From NCBI GenBank assembly GCA_947307265.1, contig CAMZIP010000003.1:1-34700 (forward strand): 34,700 bases of DNA, given 5' to 3'. A program made the translations under genes and the position numbers. Origin of the DNA: an uncultured Bacteroidales bacterium. Lineage in GTDB: Bacteria; Bacteroidota; Bacteroidia; Bacteroidales; UBA932. The first letter of the stretch is position 1. Each line of letters begins with the position of its first letter. The notes under the pieces were generated by a model. It ran no database searches. It was not told where the DNA came from and worked only from the letters and a program-made list of their open reading frames with translations. Below are positions 1 through 9,594 of this stretch, one piece after another.

Positions 1-2976
1 ACCAACTACCGCACCAACATCACCGGCAAGATCCTGACGGGCACCACCACCTACGCCATCAGCGTGGACCAGGCTTTTGCCGGCAACACCAATAAGGTTG
101 TGGGTCCCACCTTTGCTAACGTAACGGCTCTCAACACTTACTTCGCCAGTATGGCCGACAACTCCGACCACGGCGACATCAATCCCGAGGAAGTGACCCT
201 GGAGGCCATCGCCGACGGTGAGACCATCGTCCTCCCGGCCATCGCTGACGATGTGGTCATCCGCATCACGGGCACCCTGGCCACCGGTACGCTGAACATC
301 GCTTATGCCGCTTCCGGTGACAAGCCCGCTAACCTGTCTCTCTTTGTCGCCCAGCTCGAAAAGCTGGTTGCCAACATCACTTCCACGCACTTCACGCTCC
401 TGTCCGGCAGCCACATCACCGACCAGGCCGATGTTCACACCAACACCACTACCTTCGTGATCCAGAAGGGCGCCAAGGTGGGCACTGTGAAGATCCTTCA
501 GGGTAATGCCAATATCGCCGGTGAGGTTGCCAAGGTAGACATTCCCGCCGGTGCCAGCGCCGATGGCGATGGCGCTCCCGTCCAGGTATTCCTGACCAAG
601 GAATCTGCCGTTGAGAAGATAGTCCTTAACTCCAAGACCGACGTCGTAGTCGAGCAGCCTAAGGACCATATCGATGTCGAAGCAACTGAGAAGAAGGTTG
701 CCGTCTATGTCAATGATGGCGCTGCTAACTCTACCGCTACCGCCCAGAACGGCGGCGTGATCTACGTTGAGGCCTCCGTGCCTTGCACCGTGACCGCCGA
801 TGGCACCTCCGAGGCCTCCTCCACCGTCATCATCGAGCCTAGTGCTGCAGGATCTGCAGTTGTCGCCTCCAATGGCGGCTCCATTGACCTCACCGCCAAC
901 GGTAACTGCGCAGTGGTTTCTGAAGGTTCTTCAACCGATCCGACCACCAGCGAAACGACTAATTCCACAGTGACGATTTCCGATGTTGCCACTGACGAAA
1001 TTACTGGTAACCCCACTGTAGAGATTGTCGCATCTACCAGCGGTGCCGGACAGATTATTGCAGAGACCGGATCAGCTGAGGCTGCTGCATTGATGACCGA
1101 TGTCGCCAAAATCGGTGATGTAAAATATGCCTCACTTGCAGCTGCTTTCGATGCTGCGCATACGATTGGTGGCAATGTAACCATCACGATGATCAACAAT
1201 GTGCGATTCTCATTTGAGGTGGAAGGAAGCAAGAACTATTACGTAAACGTTGCTGACGGTGAGGACTTCACCTTGAACCTGAATGGATTCGACGTCATTA
1301 GCGCCAACGCTGACAGCAAGGCCAACTGCCTGATTGAGAATAGAGGAAAACTCACTATAACCGATTCTGCCACAAGCAAAGGCTCTCTGCAGTATGGTGC
1401 ATCGGCGGCCTGGGTTTACGATCCCTCTATGGGAAACAACTACAACGGCAGCTACGTGAGCAACGTTATCACCAATAAAGGAACGGGAGAAGTTGTCCTT
1501 GAGAATTGTGTCATCAAGCAGCTCTCCTCTGGTTCAGCCGCATACATCGTGGATAACTTCGAAAATTCGAAGCTTACTATCAACAGTGGTACTTTCGATG
1601 CTACCAAGACGGCTTTTCGTCTGTTCTATGGCAATGTCCGCGTAACCATCAATGGTGGCACCATCAACGCTGGACGTCATAATGTTGGCGTGTTCTCCGG
1701 CGCAACCACCACCAGCCGTCTTGAGATTTACGGCGGCACCTTCAACAATACGATGGCCCAGAATGATAACACTGCCCTTGATATCTGGGGTGAAACTGAA
1801 GCAACGAAAACAGCCAAAACCAGTGTCAAGATTGCCGGAGGCGCATTCAATGCTCCTGTTGTTATCGAGGATTATTATCCTGGATACAATGTGGAAATCC
1901 TTGGCGGCACCTTCAAGTCAATCCGGTCTGTCAACACGCCCGAAATAGCTGCCCTTAAGTATCCCAAGTGCGTAAAGGGTGGCACGTTTGAGGTTAATCC
2001 GAAAAATGGCCAGGAAGACTATGTGGATATCTGGTGTATGGTTGAACCTGCTAACGGTGGGTATAGAGTAGTTCCTGCTCCCAGTTGGGACGAATATGCA
2101 GCCTCCGACAGCGAGTATGCTCCCTGCGTGGATGAAGGGAACAAGCGGGTAACCATCAGCACTGCTGCCCAGCTTGCGAAATTCGCCAAGACGGTCAACG
2201 AGGCTCCTCATAACAGGTACGAAGGTTATACTGTGGAACTGGCTGCCGACATTGATCTTGACCCTTATCTTTGGGTGCCTATCGGTATTCCTGACTACAC
2301 CAACAATTTCAAGGGCACGTTCGATGGGAAAGGCCATAAGATTTCAAATCTGAAAGTTTGGCACAACGAAAAAGCTGGGTTCTTTGGCGCTCTTCACGGA
2401 GCTACTATCAAGAATCTTGTTATTGACGGATTCGTGCTCAGAAGTAACCACTATGCCGGAGCCATTGTAGCTTGGGGAGAAAGTTCTGCGATTAAGAATG
2501 TTATCGACAACTGCACTGCAAAGAACGGTACAGTCACATCCGCGCCGGAGTGGGTTGATGGTTTCGACAACGGTGACAAAGCCGGTGGTATCGCCGGTTT
2601 CTACTATTCCGGAACGCTAACGAATAATACTGTTGATAATGTAACCGTCCGTGCTTATCGTGACCTTGGCGGATTAGCCGGGTGCGTTCAGGATAACGCT
2701 TCGATTGTGACAGGCAATGCCGTTAAAGACGTACGATGCAAGCAGGACGGCAGAAATGCCTATAAATCCAGCGTTGACACCTATGGAGAGTTGATTGGCA
2801 GACGTATAGGTAGTTTTACCGAAAGTGATAACACACTTACAAACTGCGAGGCTTCTCCCGTAACGGCAGAAGAATCAATAGCCGTATACCCCTACTATAA
2901 CTATACGGTGTATACGGTGATTGCTGTCGGTCCCATCTCTGTCGATCCGATTAACGACGATGTTGAAGATTTATAA
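1..2976 (+). CDS. Large DUF6562-type surface lipoprotein with GLUG/beta-helix C-terminus (5' end outside window)
   Basis: The frame is open from base 1, so the N-terminus (signal peptide and most of the DUF6562 domain) lies outside the window. The GTG at 64 is not a real start: the codons before it encode TNYRTNITGKILTG, which matches the NYRTNxxGxLLTG motif ending the DUF6562 domain in the next two genes. From about 100 to 900 comes the region shared with those genes (GPTFxxVTALNxYFA, then MADNSDHGDI, later TDVVVEQPKD). From about 1105 a new domain starts with IGDVKYASLAAAFDAA and continues as beta-helix-like repeats. The last third (about 2300-2720) has GLUG-type repeats: GTFDGKGHKISNL, then GGIAG and GGLAG. 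No T9SS or sortase signal is visible at the C-terminus. The likely role is a lipid-anchored surface protein displaying a repetitive, possibly adhesive, domain; function is inferred only from architecture. The stop is TAA. Confidence 0.85.
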   Translation, partial: TNYRTNITGKILTGTTTYAISVDQAFAGNTNKVVGPTFANVTALNTYFASMADNSDHGDINPEEVTLEAIADGETIVLPAIADDVVIRITGTLATGTLNIAYAASGDKPANLSLFVAQLEKLVANITSTHFTLLSGSHITDQADVHTNTTTFVIQKGAKVGTVKILQGNANIAGEVAKVDIPAGASADGDGAPVQVFLTKESAVEKIVLNSKTDVVVEQPKDHIDVEATEKKVAVYVNDGAANSTATAQNGGVIYVEASVPCTVTADGTSEASSTVIIEPSAAGSAVVASNGGSIDLTANGNCAVVSEGSSTDPTTSETTNSTVTISDVATDEITGNPTVEIVASTSGAGQIIAETGSAEAAALMTDVAKIGDVKYASLAAAFDAAHTIGGNVTITMINNVRFSFEVEGSKNYYVNVADGEDFTLNLNGFDVISANADSKANCLIENRGKLTITDSATSKGSLQYGASAAWVYDPSMGNNYNGSYVSNVITNKGTGEVVLENCVIKQLSSGSAAYIVDNFENSKLTINSGTFDATKTAFRLFYGNVRVTINGGTINAGRHNVGVFSGATTTSRLEIYGGTFNNTMAQNDNTALDIWGETEATKTAKTSVKIAGGAFNAPVVIEDYYPGYNVEILGGTFKSIRSVNTPEIAALKYPKCVKGGTFEVNPKNGQEDYVDIWCMVEPANGGYRVVPAPSWDEYAASDSEYAPCVDEGNKRVTISTAAQLAKFAKTVNEAPHNRYEGYTVELAADIDLDPYLWVPIGIPDYTNNFKGTFDGKGHKISNLKVWHNEKAGFFGALHGATIKNLVIDGFVLRSNHYAGAIVAWGESSAIKNVIDNCTAKNGTVTSAPEWVDGFDNGDKAGGIAGFYYSGTLTNNTVDNVTVRAYRDLGGLAGCVQDNASIVTGNAVKDVRCKQDGRNAYKSSVDTYGELIGRRIGSFTESDNTLTNCEASPVTAEESIAVYPYYNYTVYTVIAVGPISVDPINDDVEDL
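739..774 (+). repeat. DNA identity block in the constant region, copy 1
   Basis: These 36 bases are identical to 4606-4641, and the first 30 are identical to 8302-8331. A second shared 20-mer starts four bases later at 778. Such runs within protein-coding paralogues could serve as recombination points. Confidence 0.8.
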
Positions 2977-2982
2977 ACCGTA

Positions 2983-3021
2983 TTTTACCCCCGGGCGGCT
3001 GACCCTGCCCGTGGGTGCCAG
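2983..3021 (+). repeat. Conserved intergenic hairpin block, copy 1
   Basis: First of three nearly identical 39-nt blocks, each between a large lipoprotein gene and the next start codon. The core at 2988-3015 folds as CCC-C-CGGGC pairing with GCCCG-T-GGG, with a ten-base loop (GGCTGACCCT) and one C.T mismatch. No T-run follows, so it is not a standard terminator. No TAnnTTTG promoter box is visible in the 81-nt gap, which favours a role in the transcript such as mRNA processing, stability or partial attenuation. This role is inference. Confidence 0.75.
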
Positions 3022-3057
3022 ATAATGAACAACAAATTATTAACTAATTACAACTTT

Positions 3058-6000
3058 ATGAAAAAAGTCCTTTTATTTCTCGCAGCTGCTGCAATGCTGG
3101 CAGTCTCCTGCGCTAAAGATCCTCAGGGTCTGATCGGCGATCAGACTAAGGTGACCTTCACTGTGGATGCTTCACAGGTTGCAACGCGTGCCGTAACCGG
3201 TACCCACGGCACCGCCACCCGTCTGATGGTGGGCGTGTACATCAAAAGCGGCACCACCTACAACTACATCCAGGCAATCTCCCAGAGCAATACGGTCAGC
3301 GAATGGCCTACCGTCGTTTCCCTGGACCTTGCTAAGAACGAGACTTACAAGATTGTCTTCTGGGCCGATGAAGGCACCAATGCCTATACCATCAACTGGA
3401 CCAACGGTACCGTGGCCGAAACTGCCACCACTATCGGCGGCAACGCAACCAACCGCGACGCATACTACAAGATGGTAGAGATTACGACCAATGGCGCCAA
3501 CGGCGGTGCAATCACTCTGACCCGTCCTCTGGCTCAGGTGAACGTAGGTACCAACGACCTTGCAGCCTACAAGGCAGCTGCCGTATATGACGGCAACATC
3601 GAGACTCAGGTAGTTGTCAGCGGCGTAGTCCCCGGTATGAACCTCCTCACCGGAGAGGCATCTACGGGCGAACCCGTCGATCTGACCTTCAGCTACGCTG
3701 ACAATCTGGACGCTACCCTGGTTTCGGGCGGCAACGATTATGGTTACCTCGGAATGAACTTCGTGCTTTGCCCGGGTGACGCTACCCTTACCGCCGGCAT
3801 CTCCATCCGCAAACACGGAGCAACAGAGAACATCAATACCTTCCAGGTATCAAACATGCCCGTCAAGACCAATTACCGCACCAACGTTGTGGGTAAGCTC
3901 CTCACCGGCATCGTGGAATACACCGTCGACGTTGACACCGACTTCAACAGCGATCTCGAAAAGCAGGTTGGTCCGACCTTCGAGAGCGTGACTGCCCTCA
4001 ACGCCTACTTCGCCACGATGGCCGACAACTCCGACCACGGCGATATTGAGCCTGAGGTAGTTACCCTTACCACCATCGCAGACGACGATGCAATCGTCCT
4101 CCCTGCCATCTCCGGCAGCGTGGTCATCCGCATCCCGGCCGTCCTTGAGACCGGTACTCTCTCCATCGGCTATGCCGCCTCCGGCGACAAGCCCGCGAAC
4201 GTCTCCCTATTTGTGAGGAAGCTCGAGATTCTGCAGGCCACCGTACCCGCATCCCACTTCGAGCTCCTGAGCGGCAGTTTTGTTACCAACAAGGCGATAG
4301 TGTCAACCAACACCACAACCTTCGTTATCCAGAACGGCGCCAGGGTTGGAACCGCCGAGATCCAGAAGGGCAACGCTACCATCGCAGGTACCGTAGCTAC
4401 GGTAACCGTCCCGACAGGCGCCAAGGCCGATGATGACAACAATCCCGTCTATGTCTTCCTGGAGAAGGAATCGGCCGTGGACCAGATTGTCCTGCAAGCC
4501 AAGACCGACGTTGTGGTAGAGCAGCCCAAGGATCAGATAGACGTTGAAGCTACCGAAAAGAAGGTCGCCGTCTATGTCAATGAGGGCGCCGACAACTCAA
4601 CGGCAACCGCCCAGAACGGCGGCGTGATCTACGTTGAGGCCAACGTGCCTTGCACCGTGACCGCTGATGGCACCTCCACCGCTGAAGAAGGCAATGTCTC
4701 TTCGACTGTCATCATCAAAGAAACTGCTACCGGTTCAGCTGTCGTTGCCACCAACGGTGCTTCGGTTGATCTTAAGGCAAATGGCGACTGCACGGCATCT
4801 GCCGAAGGAACCGCTGAAGGTCAGGGAAGCGCTACCGCTACTCCTTCCACTATCACTATTACTGCAGCAGAAGAGGGTGTTGAGGTTAACACCAGCACGA
4901 ATGATAATGGCGTTATCAATAATACTTCAGGAAAAGATGTGGTTGTTACGTATGCCGCAAAGATAGGCGATACAACTTACGAAACTCTTCAGGAGGCTTT
5001 TGCTGCTGTCCCGGATGATGTAGAAACAACTATCGTTCTCCAGAATCGTTATGTCATCATAGGCAACGACGGTATCGCTATCAGCTCCAAGAAAAACATT
5101 ATCCTCGACCTCAATGGCTGGCTTCTTAGCAACGCCGTGAACGAGAACAGGGCTTCCCAGATATTTAATATCCAAGGTGGTTCGCTCACTATTCGTGACT
5201 CCAAGGGCAATGGTGAGATCTTCAATGACGTCCAGAAGGGCACCCAGCCCGGTGAATGGTGGTCAACCCCTCAGTATAACTATGCCACTAACGTAATCAA
5301 GAATAGTGGTACCTTTATTCTCGAAAGCGGTACTGTTCGGCAGACTGCATCTGGTTCAATTTGCTATGCCGTGGATAATAATTCCACCAGTTATGACACC
5401 GAAACAATCCTTAAAGGTGGTGTGATGACTTCTAACCGAACCACCATGCGTATGTTCTGTAATAGTGAAGCTAAAGAGAATAAACTGACTATTCCTGAGA
5501 ATTCCACAGCGCTGCTGGAGGGTAACAAGACCTCCCTTTGGATCCAGCTTCCAGGCTCGAATTCAGCTTCTATGAAACGAGCTACGCTCAATATCCAGGG
5601 TGGTACCCTAAAGGGTAATACCTATGCGTTCTATGATTATTCCTACGGCGATGGCTGGGATAATGTGAACTATGCTATTACCGGAGGCAATTTCATCGGA
5701 GAAATTGATTCTGCGAAACCCAACGCTAAGTTCATTAAAGGCGGTACCTTCTCTCAGGATCCTCAAAACTATGTTGCTGATGGCTATGTGTCTTACTTTG
5801 ACGATGCAGCACAAGTTTGGAAGATCAAGTTAGAAGATGTCGCCCAGGTCGGGGATGTCGTATACACCAGTCTTGTTGACGCTTTTGAGGCTGCACAGGC
5901 AGGCGATGAAGTTAAGATGGTGAAGAATATGTACATTGAGGCAACAGTTCCGGCACCGTATGGCAATAAGTGCGGCATCAAACAGGAAGGAGAGATTCTC

Positions 6001-6582
6001 AATGGTCAAAACTACAACCTTTATTTAACAACTGGAGGAGACCAATATACCATCATGACATCCGGCGGCACTATCAAGAACCTTACGATAGCTTCTGGGT
6101 TCCGCGCAATCTTGCTTATGTATCCTCAAACAGATGTCTATATTGATAATGTAACCAGTGGCCCCAATGTGTGTTATGCTATTAATACCGCTGAGCAGGG
6201 GAACCCTGACGCCCGGATTATTGCGACAAATTCGACCTTCCTTGGTTGGTGCAGTTTCTCTTTGATTGCTTCTGCATCTTTCACAAATTGCAAGTTTGGA
6301 CAGGGCACGTATTATACAAATACCTGGGGCCGTTTTATTAGGCCTTACGTTACCACAACCTTTACGAATTGTGAGTTTGGATATAACTGCGCAGAAGGCG
6401 ATAAGTATTATTTGGATCTGAGTGCATTGCAGGCTGGCCAAACAATCAAGATGATTAACTGCAAGGTCGGTGATACTTTCATTACTGCAGACAATGTAGC
6501 TGAGTTACTTGACGGTTGGGATGAACCCAATAACAATTATTCGTTCGATAAATCCATCTTCGAAATCATTAAGTTCGAATAA
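3058..6582 (+). CDS. Large DUF6562-type surface lipoprotein with beta-helix-like C-terminus
   Basis: The predicted product is 1174 residues. I chose the ATG at 3058 because it opens a classic lipoprotein signal (MKKVLLFLAA, lipobox AVSC, Cys18). An in-frame ATG at 3025 would put eleven polar residues before it. Residues about 20-300 are the DUF6562 domain, ending in NYRTNVVGKLLTG. Residues about 303-570 are the constant region shared with both large neighbours. From about 635 the C-terminal domain begins with KIGDTTYETLQEAFAA, and a second copy of that motif (QVGDVVYTSLVDAFEAA) occurs further on. Such motifs open right-handed beta-helix repeat regions in bacterial surface proteins. The acidic residue after the lipidated Cys (CAKDPQG) is compatible with surface export but not proof. 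It probably sits in one transcription unit with its paralogues. Function is unknown; an adhesive or displayed-domain role is inference. Confidence 0.88.
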   Translation: MKKVLLFLAAAAMLAVSCAKDPQGLIGDQTKVTFTVDASQVATRAVTGTHGTATRLMVGVYIKSGTTYNYIQAISQSNTVSEWPTVVSLDLAKNETYKIVFWADEGTNAYTINWTNGTVAETATTIGGNATNRDAYYKMVEITTNGANGGAITLTRPLAQVNVGTNDLAAYKAAAVYDGNIETQVVVSGVVPGMNLLTGEASTGEPVDLTFSYADNLDATLVSGGNDYGYLGMNFVLCPGDATLTAGISIRKHGATENINTFQVSNMPVKTNYRTNVVGKLLTGIVEYTVDVDTDFNSDLEKQVGPTFESVTALNAYFATMADNSDHGDIEPEVVTLTTIADDDAIVLPAISGSVVIRIPAVLETGTLSIGYAASGDKPANVSLFVRKLEILQATVPASHFELLSGSFVTNKAIVSTNTTTFVIQNGARVGTAEIQKGNATIAGTVATVTVPTGAKADDDNNPVYVFLEKESAVDQIVLQAKTDVVVEQPKDQIDVEATEKKVAVYVNEGADNSTATAQNGGVIYVEANVPCTVTADGTSTAEEGNVSSTVIIKETATGSAVVATNGASVDLKANGDCTASAEGTAEGQGSATATPSTITITAAEEGVEVNTSTNDNGVINNTSGKDVVVTYAAKIGDTTYETLQEAFAAVPDDVETTIVLQNRYVIIGNDGIAISSKKNIILDLNGWLLSNAVNENRASQIFNIQGGSLTIRDSKGNGEIFNDVQKGTQPGEWWSTPQYNYATNVIKNSGTFILESGTVRQTASGSICYAVDNNSTSYDTETILKGGVMTSNRTTMRMFCNSEAKENKLTIPENSTALLEGNKTSLWIQLPGSNSASMKRATLNIQGGTLKGNTYAFYDYSYGDGWDNVNYAITGGNFIGEIDSAKPNAKFIKGGTFSQDPQNYVADGYVSYFDDAAQVWKIKLEDVAQVGDVVYTSLVDAFEAAQAGDEVKMVKNMYIEATVPAPYGNKCGIKQEGEILNGQNYNLYLTTGGDQYTIMTSGGTIKNLTIASGFRAILLMYPQTDVYIDNVTSGPNVCYAINTAEQGNPDARIIATNSTFLGWCSFSLIASASFTNCKFGQGTYYTNTWGRFIRPYVTTTFTNCEFGYNCAEGDKYYLDLSALQAGQTIKMINCKVGDTFITADNVAELLDGWDEPNNNYSFDKSIFEIIKFE
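4606..4641 (+). repeat. DNA identity block in the constant region, copy 2
   Basis: This block is identical over 36 nt to 739-774. It encodes TAQNGGVIYVEA. Flanking bases also match over longer stretches with scattered silent differences. Confidence 0.8.
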
Positions 6583-6591
6583 TTAACCCAT

Positions 6592-6630
6592 TTTTACCCC
6601 CGGGCGGCTGACCCTGCCCGAGGGTGCCAG
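6592..6630 (+). repeat. Conserved intergenic hairpin block, copy 2
   Basis: This block matches copy 1 at all 39 positions except one (A at 6621 instead of T). The stem is at 6597-6624, with the internal mismatch now C.A. It lies 9 nt after the preceding stop and 36 nt before the ATG of the next lipoprotein. The flank after it (ATAATGAACAA) is also shared with copy 1, whereas the following bases diverge. Confidence 0.75.
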
Positions 6631-6666
6631 ATAATGAACAATATATTATTATTTAATCACAGCACT

Positions 6667-9588
6667 ATGAAAAAAATCCTTTCATTTCTCGTAGCTGCAG
6701 CGGCGCTTCTGACAGTGTCCTGCAACAACGATGCGGATGTGATTGACGTAGAGAACGGCCCTCTGGCCAGCATCTCTTTCACCGTCAACTCCGCTGAAAT
6801 TATGACTAAGGCAGACCCGGGCTACGGCCAGGCTACTGCTATCAATGAACTGCTCGTCCAGGTATTCAACAAGGTCGGCGACGACTTCGTGAAACTGGAG
6901 GCACCGGACGTGACCATCACTCCGCTCAACAGCACTCCCGCTTCCTGGACAGTGGATATGAAACTGGCCAAGAACGAGACCTATAAGATCGCATTCTGGG
7001 CACAGAAGTCGGAAACCGGTATCTACGGCACCTCGGACCTGAGCGCCGTTACGGTGGACTACAGCAAGATTGCCATCAACAACGACGATGCCGACGCATT
7101 CTGCGCTGCACGCCTCGTTACCGTGACCGGTTCCCTGTCCCAGACGGTCTATCTGTATCGTCCTCTGGCACAGATCAACATCGGTACCAACGACCTTGCA
7201 GCATACGAGAAGAGTGTTCCCACAGCCAAGAAGAACCTCACCGCAACCATCACTCTCCCTGTCGAGACGCCCAATAAGCTTAACGTTATCGGCGGCACCG
7301 AGAGCGAAGGCGTAGTGAAGTCTGCTGTCACCGGCACCACCACCGAGGAGGTCGTCTTCACTACGGCTCCCTCCTATGTGATGTCCGACCAGACCCTCAC
7401 TTCCTCCAACGTGGACTACAGCTATCTCACGATGCTTTACGTTCTCGCAGCTCCCGGCAAGGAGACAATGACCTTCAAGGCAAAGCTCAACAACGGTACT
7501 ACCGACGTTAGCGACCTCACGGTCTCCAATATGCCCTATCAGGCCAACTACCGTACGAACATCGTCGGTCAGCTCCTCACGGGCAGCGTCCAGTACCTCG
7601 TAGAGATCGAGGAAGGCTTCTATGCAGATTACGAGAAGATCGTATCTCCGACCTTTGCAACTCTTGCTGAGATGAACGATTATCTGGCAATCCTTCAGGA
7701 CGGTACTCCGGAAGGTGACAACGGTGACATCAATCCCGAGCAGGTGACTCTCACCGCTCTTGGTGATGTGACCGGTACACCCCAGATCGTACTGCCCAAG
7801 ATCAACGGCGGCGTGGATATCCGCCTTGCCTTCGACTATGACGGCACCGTCGAGATGGTCTATGCAGATCCTGCAGATGGAGCCAAGAAGCCTGCCAACA
7901 TCTTCTTCTATGCACAGAAGCTCAAAACTCTTGTAGCTACCGTTCCTCAGTCCCACTTCGAGCTTCTGAGCGGCAGCATCGTGACCAACAAGGCCATCGT
8001 CGCAACCAACACCAATACCTTCGTTATCCAGAACGGAGCAAGGGTCGGCACCGCCGAGATTCAGAAGGGTAACGCATCCATCGCAGGTACCGTAACCACG
8101 GTCTCCGTGCCTACCGGCGCAACGGCAGACGGTACGAATGCCGTCCAGGTGTTCTTGGAGAAGGTTTCTTCCGTTGACCAGATAGTCCTCAACGCTAAGA
8201 CCGATGTGGTAGTCGAGCAGCCTAAGGACCAGATCGAGGTGGAAGCTACCGAGCGTAAGGTCGCCGTCTATGTCAATGAGGGCGCTGACAACTCTTCGGC
8301 AACCGCCCAGAACGGCGGCGTGATCTACGTTAAGGCAACTGTGCCTTGCACCGTGACCGCAGACGGCACCTCCGAGGCAGAAGACGGCTCCGCAGTAGCT
8401 TCTACCGTGATTATCGAACCCGGCGCAGACGGCTCTGCGGTTGTCGCAGAGAATGGTGGTTCCATTGTCCTGACTGCAAATGACAATTGCGCGGTCGTAT
8501 CTCAAGGCGTTTCCGATGATCCGACACCAGTGCCGTCCAATGTCACCGTAACCTCGGCTACTTCTCCCGTTTCTGCAACCACTTCGGATGAGGGTACGGT
8601 CACCACAACTTCTTCTTCACAAGATAATGTGACTGTCGTTGAAGATGGCGTTGCTCTTATCGGTGCAGTGGTTTATCAAACACTTACGGCTGCCTTTGCC
8701 GCTGCAGTTCCTTCGGATGTCGTCAAGATTCTCAAGGATTACAATGCTTCAAACGAACCTATGTCTGCCGGAACCCGTCAGTTCGTTATCAATAAGAGTA
8801 TTACTATTGATGGCCAGGGTCATACCGTTCAGACGAAAAACAGAGGTTTCGGTGTTGGTAATGTAAATAATAATCTGTCCTCCAATATTGATGTTACTTT
8901 CAAGGATATTACTATTTTGAATCCGACTAATGGTGGTCGTTGCATTGATACCCGTGGCAAGATCGGAGTATTGACCCTTGATAATGTCGTCCTTTCGACT
9001 CAGGGCGCTACAGGTCAGTATACGCAACCTTTAACTATAGGCGGTAACCAGTCTGACATTGCTTCAATCAATATCAATAACAGTACGATACAGACGAATG
9101 AGGATGCAACTGCATATTATGCGATTATCACATTCAACCCTGTTAATATGACTATTTCCAATAGTACTATTAAAGGATGGGCTTGCATTTATGCGAAGGG
9201 ACCCGACAGTTCTGCCGGTTCCGCCGGTTCTACCTTCACGGTCACATCCAACAGTAATTTAGTATCCTACAATTGCTACTCTGGCGTTTCTAACGCTTTC
9301 TCAGCCGTAGAGATAGAGGATAGCAACGTTACTGTTGACATAACAGACAGCAATATTGCCATCCATAATTCAGGGGATCAAATCCAGTCTATCTTTGGAT
9401 TCCCTGATTTTTCCATCACCGGTTGCAATCTCAGCTTGATCGGCAATAACATTGACTTTGACAATACAGGATCAGGCAGTTGTGCCCTTATAGTAAATCA
9501 GGGGAGTAACACTTTAGTCTACTCCGATAATACCGGACTGATTGTTGGCAGCGGCGCATCTGTTATCGATAATGGTGACGAATTTTAA
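6667..9588 (+). CDS. Large DUF6562-type surface lipoprotein with beta-helix-like C-terminus
   Basis: The predicted product is 973 residues. The start at 6667 gives a clean lipoprotein signal (MKKILSFLVAAAALLTVSC, Cys19). The in-frame ATG at 6634 would add a polar leader, so I rejected it. Residues about 20-310 are the DUF6562 domain (LAKNETYKIAFWAQ, RPLAQINIGTNDLAAY, NYRTNIVGQLLTG). Residues about 325-610 are the constant region; parts are nearly identical to the preceding gene (for example TFVIQNGARVGTAEIQKGNA). A Thr/Ser/Val-rich linker leads to a C-terminal domain from about residue 663, opening with LIGAVVYQTLTAAFAAA and followed by beta-helix-like Asn/Ile/Thr-rich repeats. The 3' part of the gene is visibly more AT-rich than the 5' part. 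CNNDADVID after the lipobox is acidic, as in many surface-exported Bacteroidota lipoproteins. Function is unknown. Confidence 0.88.
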   Translation: MKKILSFLVAAAALLTVSCNNDADVIDVENGPLASISFTVNSAEIMTKADPGYGQATAINELLVQVFNKVGDDFVKLEAPDVTITPLNSTPASWTVDMKLAKNETYKIAFWAQKSETGIYGTSDLSAVTVDYSKIAINNDDADAFCAARLVTVTGSLSQTVYLYRPLAQINIGTNDLAAYEKSVPTAKKNLTATITLPVETPNKLNVIGGTESEGVVKSAVTGTTTEEVVFTTAPSYVMSDQTLTSSNVDYSYLTMLYVLAAPGKETMTFKAKLNNGTTDVSDLTVSNMPYQANYRTNIVGQLLTGSVQYLVEIEEGFYADYEKIVSPTFATLAEMNDYLAILQDGTPEGDNGDINPEQVTLTALGDVTGTPQIVLPKINGGVDIRLAFDYDGTVEMVYADPADGAKKPANIFFYAQKLKTLVATVPQSHFELLSGSIVTNKAIVATNTNTFVIQNGARVGTAEIQKGNASIAGTVTTVSVPTGATADGTNAVQVFLEKVSSVDQIVLNAKTDVVVEQPKDQIEVEATERKVAVYVNEGADNSSATAQNGGVIYVKATVPCTVTADGTSEAEDGSAVASTVIIEPGADGSAVVAENGGSIVLTANDNCAVVSQGVSDDPTPVPSNVTVTSATSPVSATTSDEGTVTTTSSSQDNVTVVEDGVALIGAVVYQTLTAAFAAAVPSDVVKILKDYNASNEPMSAGTRQFVINKSITIDGQGHTVQTKNRGFGVGNVNNNLSSNIDVTFKDITILNPTNGGRCIDTRGKIGVLTLDNVVLSTQGATGQYTQPLTIGGNQSDIASININNSTIQTNEDATAYYAIITFNPVNMTISNSTIKGWACIYAKGPDSSAGSAGSTFTVTSNSNLVSYNCYSGVSNAFSAVEIEDSNVTVDITDSNIAIHNSGDQIQSIFGFPDFSITGCNLSLIGNNIDFDNTGSGSCALIVNQGSNTLVYSDNTGLIVGSGASVIDNGDEF
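8302..8331 (+). repeat. DNA identity block in the constant region, copy 3
   Basis: The 30 bases are identical to the starts of the two other copies; the next base differs (A for G, giving Lys for Glu). Confidence 0.8.
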
Positions 9589-9594
9589 ACCATA

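Noticed and set aside
64-66. GTG at 64 as the start of the first gene
   Set aside because: The frame is open to base 1 and the codons before it encode the conserved end of the DUF6562 domain.
2988-3015. The intergenic hairpins as ordinary intrinsic terminators
   Set aside because: No T-run follows on the + strand, the stem has an internal mismatch, and no promoter box follows for the next gene.
3025-3057. Upstream ATG starts at 3025 and 6634 for the second and third lipoproteins
   Set aside because: They would place eleven polar residues before the signal peptide. The ATGs at 3058 and 6667 give standard lipoprotein signals, and the fourth gene has no such extension.
6682-8505. A 607-residue open frame on the - strand inside the third lipoprotein gene (and similar long antisense frames at 3172-3816, 9644-10684 and 10633-11562)
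   Set aside because: The + strand frames have signal peptides and family motifs. The antisense products have no recognisable domain and arise from repeated Thr/Val/Ala codons that avoid stops in the opposite frame.
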